From: Triglochin maritima | Lineage: Eukaryota; Streptophyta; Magnoliopsida; Alismatales; Juncaginaceae | Length of the DNA stretch: 64,000 bases | NCBI GenBank assembly: GCA_963682175.1 | Contig: OY821786.1 | Span: 36,201,501-36,265,500 of the forward strand | Direction: 5' to 3' | Part shown: piece by piece, positions 22,893 to 35,874 of the stretch | How positions within the stretch are numbered: position 1 is the stretch's first letter | Layout: each line of letters opens with the position of its first letter | Translations under genes and position numbers: made by a program | The notes under the pieces: model-generated | Database searches by the model: none | Told to the model about the DNA's origin: nothing | The model's input: only the letters and a program-made list of their open reading frames with translations

Positions 22893-25038
22893 CTAACAAA
22901 CAGAACTTGAGCCACTGCACCAACTCCCGAAGCTTTCCTTATTCCGAGGATAGTCACGAAATGACCCATTTTTTTCCAGAAAATCAAGTATGGTGTGTGT
23001 CTCTCCCAAAATGATTGCAGCTTCTCTTACTTTATCCTCCCTGAGTCCAAATTTACCACTAGAGCAATGAGTGAAGATGGTGAGTGGAAGATTGGTCAAG
23101 CAAGCGCCAATAAGATCCACAACCACACCTTCCAACCAATTAACCGACCAACCGCTAGCAGCCACGTAATCAACATTTTGTTTTTGTAATATTGTCTCAG
23201 TGATTATGTACATGCAACTAACAGCAAAAACCTTCGTGGACCAATTCTTTGGACTAACATTCTCGAACTCCTTCATATACTCCATTGATTTGACGTTGAG
23301 CTTAAAAATAGAATTTCTTGGGTCAGTTGAGGAAGCAATTGTCGCAAGATTCACATCTAACCATCGACCGTGAAGGTAGACTCCTTCCCAAACCATTTTT
23401 GCTGCCCTGCACATGCTTCTAGACCCTTTCTCGCAAAGCGCCTGGTCAACGAATAACACATATTTAAGTGCTTCGTCGATGTAATTCATGAACCTTTCAT
23501 CTTCTACATGTTGGGAGGTAGCACAAACAATACCACCAAGAGTGACCAAAATCAATCCCCAACATTTTGACGGATCATATTGGGATATTCTCTCTGTCCA
23601 GAAGATGTCCATGCTGTAGATATCACGCAATCCCCTGAAACCATGTTTGATAGAAGAATGATTCATCAAGAAAGAGTACAGAACCTGCGGTTGTTTCGTT
23701 TTCCCTTTCTTGATCCAATCATCATGATAATTTTTCCAACGTTGTACAACCATCTTCGACGAAGATGAATTCTTTCCTTTTTGATGCAAGACGTACTTCA
23801 CAAGTTCGTCGTCGTTCTCTATCGTTGTCTTTCTTACTAACACCCCCCACAAATTTCTAAACAACATCAAAAATAACTTTGGAGGCAATGTAATAAGGAC
23901 GAGGGGAAGGGGAACCACACACAAAATAAGAAGACTAAACTTGCAAATGGTTAAAATTGCAAATTGCAACACCATCAAACCTGCAACCAACATCATTCTT
24001 GTGATAAAAACCAACTTCCTAAGAACTTTCCCTCTGATCTGAAAAGGTAATGGAGCCTCCATCCATTCCATTAACAACTGGTAATCATTCTTGTTTATTG
24101 AGAACAAGGACTTGAAGATGTTGAAAACAAAAGGAATAGAGTCTAATCCTTGAAGGAGAGATATCAAAACACCTATGATGATTCCAATTGTTTGAACCCA
24201 AGCTATCACCATAAACGCCCACTTGTACTCCGTTTTGGGATGATATATCACCAGACACACCCATGCATAGTTCGTTTCAGAACAATTTATTGTCCCGCGA
24301 AAGAAAAAATAATTACGCAAATTGATAAGAACTAGGAAACCAGTGAAATACAAATTCTGCAGAGCACAAAGACAAGACAACTTGAATTTCTTTAGAACAT
24401 AATCTGGGCTGGAGGTGAGGGCCAGAAGCCAATATTTGCGCATGTACACTTTTAATTTATCCACCGATAATTTTGTCACGTCATCCATTTTAGACATCTC
24501 CTGCAAAATCTCATTGTGTAAGGATTTATATTATCTTTCCAAACGCTTCCTCGTTGCGGGGACCATCAAGGAGTAACAAACCAAATACCATAAATTGCAA
24601 AACATGATCACTGCGGCCAGCTTCACCATTACTTCATTTGCTAAATCATCATAATTCCGCACTTGGATTTGGATGTCAACGAAGGTCGAGATGACCAAGA
24701 TCCCAAGTGCTATCACATTGGAGAACATGGTCACCCCGTCCATGCCGTACATGGATGGCATGGCATGTGTCATGGCGATGCTAAGGAAAATGACGCTTAA
24801 AACCTTGATTAAAGCCACTTCTGACGTGTCCGCGGCAGATGCCAACTTAGTGGCCACACCCAAGAGGGTCAAAGTGGCAGCATTGAAAGGAAAGAACTTG
24901 GATGGAATCCACCATTTCCGTCGGAGGAAGCCGTTGATCAGGTCCGCAACCATGTAAAGAACGCAAACGAGAGAGGCCATTGCTATGTACATACCTATCC
25001 ATGGTGCAGCCTTCTCGTATAACCTCCGGTCCTCCAAG
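22893..25038 (-). pseudogene. Multi-pass membrane protein of unknown function, copy 1, with one nonsense codon
   Basis: Exon 2 starts at the acceptor TCCTCCAG (25039-25046) and reads in one frame to a TAG at 22893-22895, ending SWCSGSSSVC. It is collinear with the intact copy at 48224-50312. The single in-frame break is TAA at 24531-24533, where copy 2 has CAA (Gln) in the string KRLEGQYKSLHNE. Text before the stop (168 codons) and after it (about 540 codons) is well conserved, with no frameshift. The first part has about five membrane spans; the second has two or three, then a long soluble domain. The family resembles large plant-specific uncharacterised membrane proteins carrying an NAA(S/T)LT motif. 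It is either a recent pseudogene or a base-call error. Confidence 0.8.
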
Positions 25039-27245
25039 CTGGAGGAAAGAAAAAAATTAAGAACACTGATTTCTCGATTAATGTTGGAAAAGTAGATGTT
25101 TTGTTATTGCTTGTACATATCGTACTTCCTAAAGGGAAAAGAGAAAGCACTCGGATGCGTGAGATACGAATACCCTCAAGTACAAGACTATCGATCACAA
25201 TAGTTGTCTAAATCATTTGATTCTCTCTTACACCTATCTCATCTTTTAGGTAGTTAAACCTACCTCAACTCTCTCTTACATGCGACATCTAAATCCTTCG
25301 ACAAGGGAAACCATCTCCAACCGTTCAGGAAATAACATTTCTAAAAATTCTTAATTGGTTTGAATGCATCCTGCAACTTCGAAAAATGTATCATAAGTAT
25401 TAGAACGTGTGGGTGAATACTGAGACCATCGTTAACCCCAACCCAAAAATCTCTTCCAATCCAGGTCCTCTTCCCATCACGTCAGTGAAAAATACTATGC
25501 AACCCACAATCCAACCAAACTCATTTTTCACCCCTTAATCTCAACCTCACTTTCAACACACTCTTCTCCAAATCATTTATTTTTACCTCATTTTTTATTA
25601 CATCACAAAAATACACAAACTATTAAATAAATTATTTTTACAACGACTTTATCTTATTAATTTTCAATTATTTTAATTCTCAAAAATTAATTCTAATTAT
25701 ATAAAACAATATACATATCAATTAAATAATTTATCTATTTTTTTAATATTAATAATAGTTAATATATTTATTTTAAAGTCATTTTAAATCTTTTTTTCAA
25801 ATCGTTTTTTCTAGAAATATGTTTTTTATTTGTTTTCATTTTTTAAGATTTTTTAAAAATTATTTTTTTACCAAAGATTGATCTCCAAATAACGTAGAGA
25901 CGAGAGAATGTAGGGTATTTAGTTATTTGTTTTAATTTTTTAAAAATAATTCTAATTATATAAAAATATATAAATTAATAAAAATTATTAAACATATAAA
26001 AATTTGATTTTTAATCATTTATTACAAAAGAAATAAAAAATCAACCAACTCGGGTTGACCACGTGGCCAACCCAGGTCGGGACCCGACCTGTGTTTTCCC
26101 GCCTAAGGGGGGCTGGGGTCTGGTTCCCCTTAGACCCGACCCCAAAGAGCACCCGTTAAGGGTGCTCTGAATAGTCTCTTTTAGTCGAAAGAGAAAACAT
26201 ACTAAATATAATCAACAAAATAGGAAAAGAAGGCACATACTCTCCCATCGCCTCTCTCTGGACCTCAAGCAATAGAAAACTTCTAGCCCAATAATGTAAA
26301 GAAGTGAATAAAAAGATAAGGTGAGGTTTGGCTTAATATAAGAAAAATAACATCAATATATAATTGCTAGGGTACGTAGAAAAAAGAATCACACATTGCC
26401 ATTGGTGATGATGTTTCTGAGAAGCTGAAAGGAAAAGACGGATGTGTTAGGAATTTTTATTTGTGTTCAGTCCACCATCACAATAAATACCAGGGGTCTA
26501 TTTTTCAACATGGTCCTAGTTCATGGTTGGAAGTGAGGTAGGTCCAACTTGCCGGCCAAGTTTGATTTTTTTCCACAAGTTAGTAGACTCGTGGACTTGG
26601 AAGTACAAGGTCAAATCATGTTTTGGTTTTATTATCTTCTCCAAATAAACATGTTCAATAAACTTCAGTTACGAAGTAACTTTTTACACAAATTGAAGAT
26701 CATTGGACACACCACTCCCAATTATTTTAGATGTCATGACAACAATTGACCCACGTCAGCCTTTGTCTAAATACTATTTCTTCGAGAAGTGTGAAGCAGA
26801 CACTCACGACTTTCTTCAATCAAAACTATCAAAATCCTCATGGAAAATGGTTACGAAATTGTCATTGCGTTGCGCATATTTGATGGTATCAAAAGGCCGC
26901 AAAAGAAATATTGCGAAAACTCGGTGACATTGCTAATGTAGTTGGGAATTATTTTTTTATCGGTCCACCGTTTCAATAAATGCCGTGGGATTATTTTCAA
27001 CAGAATCCTAGTTGATTTGTACGCGAGGTAGGTCCAACTTGTTTGTCAAGTTTGATTTCCCACATGGTTTGGTGGACTTGGAAGTATGACTTCAAGTCAA
27101 GTTTTGATTTTATTATCTTCTGTAAATAAACTTGTTCAATAAACATCAGTTACGAAGAAACTTGAAGATCATGGGATACACGGCACCCAATTTTTTAGAT
27201 GCCAAGACAACAAATGACCCACGACAGCCTATGCCTAAATACTAA
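25039..27245. repeat. Upstream block of array unit 1
   Basis: This block matches unit 0 (19-1464) and unit 2 (50313-52187) in order, from the exon-2 acceptor through the GAATAGTCTCTTTTAGTC landmark (interrupted by the insertion 25424-26167) to the 0.5 kb module copies at about 26460-26940 and 26941-27245. About 100 bp present in unit 0 near 130-240 is missing here near 25130. It probably includes promoter and first-exon DNA for copy 1. No coding frame is seen. Confidence 0.75.
25424..26167. mobile_element. MITE-like non-autonomous DNA transposon present only in unit 1
   Basis: Units 0 and 2 read GAATACTGAATAGTC; here the string is split by 744 bp and TGA is present on both sides (25421-25423 and 26168-26170). 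The insertion begins GACCATCGTTAAC and ends with the complement of GAGCACCCTTAAC, an imperfect terminal inverted repeat. The interior is AT-rich, except for a GC-rich part near 26050-26160, and has no coding frame. A 3-bp duplication and this type of end suit PIF/Harbinger-related MITEs, but the family is uncertain. Confidence 0.65.
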
Positions 27246-27795
27246 AAGAAATAAATGTATTCTAAAAAAATTATTTTTATATGTCAATTATTATGAATTA
27301 AATGTGCAAACATTTTATTCCTTGATTATTGTATTCGTTTTTTGAAAGTGTTAAGGAAGAGACGTTTGATCCTTAACCGGAGAGATCTAAAATATAACGG
27401 TTTACATAAATCAAAACTTATTCACAATCATGGTAATTAACATGATAAAATTATTGTGTTGGTCATCGATTGTTGTACCTCTACAAATAATTGACGACAT
27501 GAGTATATAAAATAGAAAAATGATTACTTTTATATATTGAATAAACCTAATAAGTAAAATATTATGGAATTGTGTTTCGTGTCATTAATATGTTACTGTC
27601 TTGGATCCTAAGATATGAGACTTATATTTTCTCACTCAAGAAGTGCTTGATTTGATTATTGTCAAAAACTATCAATAAATATAATCATAAAGGTAATAAT
27701 TGGTTGAACATGACTTGAGTTAGAAAAGATAATTAGTCAAAAGATTATCATTGTCTCTCTTAATTGAGTGATGATATTAGTGGGTCACTTGATAA
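27246..27795 (+). mobile_element. LTR fragment (family L1), copy C
   Basis: About 550 bp match the first part of LTR copies A and B (for example TAAGGAAGAGACG, TTGTTGTACCTCTACAAATAATTGACG). It interrupts the upstream module at CTAAATACTAA, the same position where copy A interrupts unit 0. The right end is cut at TTGATAA, and everything with the palindrome array and TATA box is missing. Confidence 0.7.
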
Positions 27796-29995
27796 TAGTT
27801 TGAGTCCAACTTGTCTGTCAAGCTTGATTGTCTAGTGGACTTTGGAAGTACAACTTCAAGTCATGTTTTGGTTCTATAATCTTCTCTAAATAAACTTGTT
27901 CAACAAACTTTTTACGCGAATTGAAGATCATTATATATACAACACCCAATTTTGTTAGATGCCAAGACAACAAATGACCCACGTCGGCCTATGTCTAAAT
28001 ACTAAGAGGCCTCAAACTATTTCTTGAAGGAGTGTCAAGCAACCACTAACAGCTTTTTTCAATCAAAACTACAAAAATTCCCATGCAAAATGGTTATGAA
28101 ATTGCCACAACGTTTTTGAGAAAGACGGATTTGTTAGGACTTCGGAATTTTTATTTTTGATCGGTCCACCACCACAATAAATACTAGGGGTCTATTTTTC
28201 GTAAGGATCGTAGATCCAACTTGCCTGTCAAAGTTTGATGTTTTTTCCACAAGTCGTGAACTTGGAACTACGACTTCAAGTCAACTTTTGGTTCTATTTT
28301 CTTTTCTAAATAAATGTGTTCGATAAGCTTCAGTTGCGAAGTAACTTTTTACACGAAATGAAGATCTTTGGATACTCCGCTTCCAAAAAATTTAGATGCC
28401 ATGACAACAAATGACCCACACCTTTGAGTTGGAATTACCACCCTACAACATTTAGGGAGTGTTAGGGGCGTGGAAAGTGATTTTCGAAGTCAACCGGAAA
28501 GTAGAGGAAAACAAGAAAGATATGTTTGATGAACTAAATGATTTGAAGGGGACAAATTGATGACATCAAAATGTAAGAGGTGCAAAGTGATACTCGGTAC
28601 ATTCGAGGGTTGCAAAGTGAAATTTCTTGTACACCACCCACAAGCAGCCCAATAAGGATTTCACGTTACTCCTGATCAAGCTTCAACCTAACTGGTTCTT
28701 CAACAAACTTATTCTTATAGCTTAGGACAGAATGCAGTTTTTCAATATGTGTTCGCTCAATCTCATATTTCTTCTTACGCATAATTTTGAATATCTTTTC
28801 AGCCTTTCCATACTCTTCTGAAGCAATAAAGCCTACTAAAATGATGTTACATGATCTCTCATCCGTACCAATTGCCCCAATCATGTGCATCTGATAAAAC
28901 ACCTTGTATGCCAACTCAAACCTGAGATTTCTCACCAATGAATATAAGTAAATAGTCTTTTATCTCATTTTCTTATTTATATAGGTGAAAAAGAGAAGAT
29001 GATTCCACTCGTCCACCTTAACTGTGGTGATGGCGATGTGCCACATGTGGGACTGTGGAAAAACGACTTGGAAGACGACTTCAGTCATCCTTTTGTTTTA
29101 TTGTCTTATTTTCATTTTTATTTTCCATCACAATAAAAACTGTTGGACTATTTTTTTATCACAATAAATACTTATCCTAGTTGATGGTTGTGCGTCAGGT
29201 AGGTCAAGCTTGATTGTCCAGTGGACTTTGGAAGTACGACTTCAAGTCAAAGTTTTGGTTCTATAATCTTCGCTAAATAAACTTGTTCAACAAACTTTTT
29301 ACGCGAATTGAAGATCATTAGATATACAGCACCGAAATTTGTTAGATGTCAACACAACAAATGACCCACGTCGGCCTCTTGAAGGAGTGTCAAGCAACCA
29401 CTAACGGCTTTCTTCGATCAAAACTACAAAAATTCCCATGGAAAATGGTCATGAATTTGCCACCGTGTTGCACATACTTTATGGTATCAAAAGACCGTTA
29501 AAGATATCTTTTGACAACTCGGTGAATGTAAATTTGTCATATCTCCTTACAATGATAAAACCTCTTCAAAATCAAAGCATATCGATATGAAGTTTTTGGA
29601 TATTAAAGAAAGGGTTCAGAAAAAAATTGGATATTAAAAACATGGTCCAAACTTCAACGTGATTACAAGAGAAATCCCTTAAGTTCACTTCCTTTTTTTT
29701 TATATTACAGGTTAATTTCAATCTTTCATTATTGGAACCAACTCAATCTGAACTGCTGACTCTCGTGTATAGCTTCAACAAGTTTTCCTTTTTGAAGGAG
29801 ACGTTGGGAATCAAAATCAATGGCAAACTAACTAACAACATCATGAAGTTCTCCGAAGTCATGTCTGAATTCAATTTAGGTTGTTGAAAGACATGACAAA
29901 AGGCAAAGACGAATTATTTGTAGACTACAAAAGGGGTGAACAAGAAAGATGCGAAGTAGTAGGGGAAATTAATTACCCTGTAAATTGGTAATGAA
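27796..29995. repeat. Further copies of the 0.5 kb upstream module in unit 1
   Basis: Module copies run at about 27796-28110, 28130-28420 and 29150-29590. The stretch 28993-29995 is duplicated at 36414-37480. The part from 29640 is also homologous to 55090-55545 in unit 2 and leads into the SET-gene terminal exon. Apart from the PPR fragment at 28666-28938, no coding sequence is recognised. Confidence 0.6.
28666..28938 (-). pseudogene. Fragment of a pentatricopeptide-repeat (PPR) protein, C-terminal end
   Basis: The open stretch of 90 codons reads like the last one or two PPR motifs of an organelle RNA-binding protein. It has helix pairs typed AYKVFYQMHMIG and SCNIILVGFIASEEYGKAE, then KIFKIMRKKKYEIER, and a Leu/Lys-rich tail to a TAA stop. 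PPR proteins normally have many such 35-residue repeats, so this is a small piece. There is no upstream continuation; the neighbouring DNA is module repeat. It probably arrived with a duplication or transposon capture and is not expected to be functional. Confidence 0.55.
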
Positions 29996-30061
29996 CTACA
30001 GAAAATCCCAGTCTTGGTTGGACATTTCAACTGGTTCAACACGTCCATCCTCATATATGAT
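29996..30061 (-). pseudogene. Isolated terminal exon of an ASHH3-like SET-domain gene (unit 1 copy)
   Basis: After the acceptor TTTTTTTTTGCAG the minus strand reads IIYEDGRVEPVEMS and ends DWDFL with a TAG stop (29996-29998). It is nearly the same as the last exon of the SET pseudogene at 55545-55610. The intron upstream is homologous for about 75 bp, to 30136, where the LTR element at 30137 begins. No other exon of this copy is found in unit 1. Confidence 0.7.
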
Positions 30062-30136
30062 CTGCAAAAAAAAACAAGTTTAATATGTTTATTGAAATGA
30101 ATTTCAAAGAGATTGAATGAGTAGTCATACAGTATG

Positions 30137-33100
30137 TGTAACATCCCCTTCCGGACGGTCAAAGCGGAAGATGATTTTTTTTTGAAAGGAGAGAGTTACC
30201 GAAAGGCAATAGAAGTCAATACAAGATGATAGGAGCTCCAATTAGTTTAAATACACATGAACGTGTTTGAGGATTCAAGAATAAGATATGTACACAATAT
30301 ACAAATCGAGAATCAATACATTCAAGAGATATTAAAAAGAATCAATAATGACTGCCAATCAAATTCTAAGTGCATAGAGACATAAAAGAAAACTAAAAAG
30401 ATCACCTATGCAACTATATGTCATGAATGTCATGCATGTACCGCCAGAACTTGACGGTAACCTGCAAAAATATAAAACCACAAAACCGTGAGTTTATAAA
30501 ACTCAGTATGCCAAAGGATCCAATTTAAACATCAATCTAATAGACATACAAATCAAACGAATATACCATACGATAACAATCAGATTCATATTCTTGGTAA
30601 ACATATGTCTAATATTACCTTAAATATGAACATAAGCGCTTGACAAAAGTCATTTCCAAAATGCTTAATACCAACTCATTTAAGGAGCTAGAACTTAAAA
30701 GTGAAACATGGTTCACACCTCTATAGTAACTTCAATAGACAAAACAACATGATAAGTTAGAGCATAAACTTGCATCATATTTCTCATTTCAAATCAATAA
30801 CAATCAATATCAATATGAACTAAAGAACAAGCATGTATCTTAGTTTCCAATTCAATTCAGTCAGTCATTTCATTAATGATACATACATGTATCAGGGATT
30901 CCAAAGGAAACCCACCGCTGGCACGTGCGGTCTTCCAGTTAGTGTATGGCCCGTCCCCACACCCATTACATAATCACATTAATTTAGAACACTCTTAATT
31001 TCAATCTCTTTCAATTCAGTTCATTGTGGGGTCCCATACACCAACCTGTGTCAATACAATAGATAACAGATCTGTATCTGCGGTCCTACAGCCGCCAATA
31101 ATCTCATAAGAGATGTGCCCCGTCGGGCCCAATACGCCGAAGAGTCATGCTCCGTAGAGCCCAGTATGCTCTTAAAGAGCCAATAGTGCCCAACCCACAC
31201 TTTATTTTTCAGTGTTAAGTCAGTAGTGTGTAATTCATCACTAGTTATTCCTTGGGAATAACTCACAATTAGGTCTATCAATAATCACTAACTCATGGTT
31301 AGTTCAAATGACCTTGGTAATAAATAAATCATAATTTACTCATAAACTACGTGCAACTAGACCAATGATATAAATTTCAATATTCATTGTCCACCACGAA
31401 TGGTGATTTAACTAGAACTCACTAGTTATACAAGAAACAAAGATGCTAGCATGCATTAGCTAATGGATTCAAATCACATCAAATCAATGTCAGTAAAACA
31501 CAATCAAATGCCATAAACTCTAAACTGGTTTGTCTCCAACTTTCACAAGAACTTGGAACCAAAAATGCATTTTTATCATTAGTCAAACTTGTAAAAATAG
31601 ACATTCATCATGTAAGCATGCATTTAACAGAGGGGCGAGAACATTAATAATAACCATCGACTAATACACAACTAAACTAAGGTTAAGCAGTGCAAGTCCC
31701 AACACCTGAGCAAATTCAATTATCAGGATTACTACCATCTCTATTTTGATGAAGATTTTTAAACAACATTAGGTTAACCCAACCTATGTAAACCAATACA
31801 ATACTTGACAAAATACAATTTAAATCATCTCATGTAACCATTTGTTCGAAAATATCGAATATTTAATAAGCACAACAGTCGACCATGCATATGTGATCTA
31901 GCCAAAACAATTGTATCTCACCAGCTTTAATTTAGGAAAGCAAATGTCAAGTGTAAAACAATATATTGAGTTTTAAAGTTTAAATATCACTTACACGTGA
32001 TACATCACGGGTTTGTCTACATGCACAATACCACCCAAGGTTAGTTGCAAGGAGTGAGAAAAGATTAATAGAATACTAACTCAAACTTCATTGAGAGCTA
32101 TGGTAAATCCATTTCTCAATAATAAAACAATGCATTTGTTGTTGTCGATTGGTCATCTACATTCTTGGGTTTGAAGGACATTCGACACTCACTTATTGAT
32201 GATCATGCATAAGTAGGCTCAAGTGGAAAACACAATCCAAGCATTCAACCACCAAAAATACTATTCTAGTTCACTAAGAGTCACAATACCAACACAAATC
32301 CCTACCATGACATAGTGAGATTAAAACTCTATCAATCACATGACTTAGTCTATTATGACCCCCACAATAACTTTGGTACAACCTAGATTTCATAGAAGTG
32401 CTAAACCAACCCATTGAAAAGATCGATTCGAGTCTCAAAGTTCTCATTTTGTGGCAACCAAAACTGCCTAAGAAGAAACCAACTATTAAGACTAAATTGC
32501 TTCCAATTGCCCAACCATTCTCAAATTATAGATAAACACATTAAACATGAGATTCACATATACTACTTATTATACACTTTTACCCAAGTTCACGTAACCT
32601 TATTGTTAAGCAATTTAACTTCAATATTCTCAACTCCAAGATAATAGAACATGGCAAGTGGTAGTTACCAACTTACAAAACTTGAATGAAGTTTACAAGA
32701 TCAACACTTAGCTAAATCAATCCAGCAACCAAGTTCCAAGGTTCCTATTAAGGAATTTAATCTCAAAGAGCAACACAAAATAACTTCCACTCATTTGCCC
32801 TATCAAACTTCAGTGTTACGAAGGAACAAGTCAAAGTGTCAATCTTGTTAAATTTAATTATCATATCAAAGCTTAACACTCCACTTCCTTGTGCTTGAAC
32901 ATCCACATTATGAGACGATCTTACTCTAGAACCATCAGACGAATATTGATCATGAACAACTATGCTCTACTTAATGTAGTCCCTAGTAGAATATTTCACA
33001 GGAAGGAACCCAAGTAAACTTGTCACATGCACATTCGCATATCATGTCAAATTAAACAATTAACATTCCTGAACAACCTCAGTTATACTTCAAATCATCA

Positions 33101-34365
33101 TTTGAGAACAGGACTCACAATCAAATTGTTATAATTCAACATCACAAGATTCATGCTTTATCTCCCAATCGATTTCAACTCAATCCTTACCGTTATTTGT
33201 GAGTGTTCTTAACTCAGATGAGTCCAAAGCAAGATAAAATATTAATCATCATGATCTATTTGTCTATGTACATATTAATCTATCACAACTAAGCATTATT
33301 TTTATGCACTTGACAATTCAACATAAGCCATAAGATGTTAGAAACATCTCGATCAAAACTGGGTTGCCTCAAACACGAACCCAATTCATGCAACACCAAA
33401 ACTCCATTCACCTAACACATTCAACTCCTTAAAGGGTTTCACTTCCAGCCAAGTTGCTAGCAATCCAGTACCTTAAATCCATTTTTATCTTCAAAGGGAT
33501 AGTAACTAGATCCTTACTACTAGTTGTAACATTTTTAGCTCTTAAGACTAAATTTATCCATGACTCAATGCTAGCAGAAAATGCAAACCAATTCCTACAA
33601 CTCGTTTACAGCCAATTTCAGAACCTTAATTATTCACATAATATTTTCAATCCTTGAATTCGATGGGTTTATTCTCATCTTAAGTGGTGTTCTCGCATAC
33701 CAAAAAAACATTCAATTTTTCTTTGATTTGATATCACACCACATTATTAATCTCAACATGAAAATCAATTTCAAAAAAATAGAAACAATTAGTCATTTTT
33801 GGTGTGAGTCTCACTCTACTTCAATATTACCGTTTCAAGGTCGATTCGATGAGCCATATGTCTAGAAAAATGTTGCTTAAGTGGATCCAAAGTCATACCT
33901 TAGGAGAGAACCCAACAAACTCCTCTCCAAGCTTGATACGAACTCCGATTAAACTTCCCAATGAGTTCCAAGAGACCAGCAGCTTCCTCCGGTGAGGATC
34001 CAATGAGGCATACTCTCTCCCCCTCACCCACTCTCTAGCTGTGGCGGAGCTCGGGTGGGAGCTTGCGGTTGTTGACGGCGTCGATGACGGAGGCGAGGTG
34101 GTGGAAGCTCTTCCTCTGCTGCTGCGCCTTCGAAGAGGAGGAAGATGGAGGATTGGGGTTGGGGAAGGATGAAACCCATTTGGATCTGCGTGAAAATCAG
34201 AGAAGAGGAATAGATTTGGATTTTTTTTTGATTTGGAATGGGAGGAAGAGAGGCAAACAAAGCCCCAGACATCCTCACGTTCCAACCCAATCTCCCAATC
34301 TAAATAAGTTAATGGGGAAAATATCAAAAAGAACCCCAAGATAAAGGTAAAGTCAAAACCTTACA
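30137..34365 (-). mobile_element. 3' LTR (4.2 kb) of the element at 30137-36126
   Basis: It runs from TGTAACATCC to ACCTTACA on the plus strand, in minus orientation. It is collinear with the solo LTR 15923-20248 up to about 33900. The remaining 465 bp (the U3 start, including a GC-rich part near 34000-34200) is unrelated to the corresponding part of that solo LTR. Open stretches such as 33893-34339 (minus) are low-complexity and not called as genes. Confidence 0.8.
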
Positions 34366-34404
34366 TCCTACCATCCTTAAGAAAATTTCGTCCTCGAAAT
34401 TTAC
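34366..34404 (-). other. Polypurine tract and pol 3' tail
   Basis: On the minus strand the phrase ATTTCGAGGACGAAATTT is followed by TCTTAAGGATGGTAGGA and then the LTR start. This phrase is, from memory, characteristic of the region after pol in Tekay/Del-type chromoviruses. It is the main ground for calling the element Ty3/gypsy. Confidence 0.6.
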
Positions 34405-34504
34405 AAGGAAAACACAAACCAACATTCCTTAATAAACATGCAAAAACCCTTTTTCCATGTCCCATATGAATGCTCGCTAATGAAAGGTGCATCTTCTTCC
34501 TAAA

Positions 34505-35414
34505 TTATTCTGCACTATCATCTATGAATGGAAGAGTCGCCACTGATGAAACCAAATTCCATTCTGAATCATAAGGAATTGAGTCCTCGGGAGATTTGTT
34601 TCCTAGTCGAGTATTAAGGCATTTCTCTTCCTGAATGCATTCTAAAAGATAAACTTGCAACTTCTTTTTTTGTTTCCTCATGTTTCTTTGGAAATCTAAC
34701 AATTTAAACACCTTCTCACTTGTCAAGATGACATAAGTTTCTGGAGTTGAATGACAGCAACCTCTGACACTTCATGACATTCTATCTTTACTCCTACTTT
34801 CTTCAATTCCGCTTCAAACCATCTGACCATTTTCCCGTAAAACTCTTCTTTCGTTACAGGAACACAATCAAGATCTTCAAGGAGGTATTTCAAGTCTGGG
34901 TTAAACAAGACAGTTTCTTCAGATGTTTCAAGCCACGATCAATCATCAACCACTTCAGCTCTTTGAGTTCACTTAAGAGTTTCACGGAGGAGCTTGCATG
35001 ACGAACACATTCGAGTACAAAGATGACGATGTCAGACATTGTAGCCCTAACAGATTTAAACAAGCTAAGATCTCTAATCACAAGATCATACATGTTATCA
35101 AAACCGACAGTTACCCCAAGTAAGCCAAGCCCACTCCTGCAAATAAGAATGCCCTCTCCACAATATGATTTTTTGTAGATGATGTCGACTCCCATTTAGT
35201 GTCATACAAGATTGCTCCAACTGGAGACCTTCTGTATTAGATGCTTGCCGATAAACATGTTGGCTTCATGAAACTCAGACATCACTCCCAACATATTAAG
35301 CTCTTCTATGTAAGATGCAATACTTTTGCCATAGAATGCATGATCAATCAATGGAATGTCAACCCGTATTGAACTCAACTGCAGTAAATTTCCCAAGTCT
35401 GAAAACAAAAACAA
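34505..35414 (-). pseudogene. Captured fragment of a NO VEIN-like (histidine-kinase-like ATPase) gene
   Basis: Reading down the minus strand, four collinear pieces occur: 35414-35202 (IPLIDHAFYGKSI, EELNMLGV), 35195-34890 (LGLLGVTVGFDNMYDLVIRD, then ELKELKWL), 34908-34723 (FNPDLKYLLEDLDCVP, EEFYGKMV, ELKKVGVKI) and 34726-34505 (LNTRLGNKSPED, ATLPFIDDS). The repeated pattern of L-x-T-R-L-G, FYGK and EL-x-x-x-G-V is what I recall from the repeat region of large plant NO VEIN-like/At3g48770-type proteins with an Hsp90-like ATPase domain. One stop and two frameshifts break it. It lies between the LTRs of the host element in the sense direction. Family assignment is from memory. Confidence 0.6.
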
Positions 35415-35858
35415 TGATTATGTCTTGGGAGATGGACTCCACAAGACAGCAGACACAACTGCCAAAAAGCCAATCTATCTATTCCCAGAGAATTGAGAGT
35501 AAGATTAATATATAAAAAAAAAGTTAATCTAGACAACATCAATCCTGGAGGGGAATACAATTGGCTAACATCTCCTTTTGAGAGTTAACCTCCAGAACAA
35601 GCCATATTTGGTACACAACCAAATCGCAGTAATCCTTTAAGAATGGAGAATTTCATGCCACAAAGATAAGAAGTCCACAATCACTCCCTCGTCCACCTCA
35701 CCCACGGAGAGGTCAAGGGGACGCAAGTCAATCAATAACAATAACATTAAAATATCAAACAATGCATATGCACCATGATAATGCCACAATGACATTAAAG
35801 CAATTTCTAATACAAGGTGGCTTTTGTTTCTTTTGTCTCTATACACGATAGAATCTTA

Positions 35859-35871
35859 GGCTCTGATACCA
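35859..35871 (-). other. Primer-binding site complementary to initiator tRNA-Met
   Basis: The minus strand reads TGGTATCAGAGCC, the standard plant initiator-methionine tRNA primer site, three bases inside the LTR end TGTTACA. It proves the minus orientation of the element and marks the 35875 LTR boundary. Confidence 0.85.
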
Positions 35872-35874
35872 AAT

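Noticed and set aside
27246..27795. Treating LTR fragment C as an independent complete solo LTR
   Set aside because: Its right three-quarters is missing and there is no second TSD; it is a truncated copy at the same site as copy A.
33893..34344. Overlapping open frames on both strands with Ser/Arg/Pro-rich text
   Set aside because: They lie in the U3 end of a long LTR, overlap each other in three frames and have no domain or splice context.
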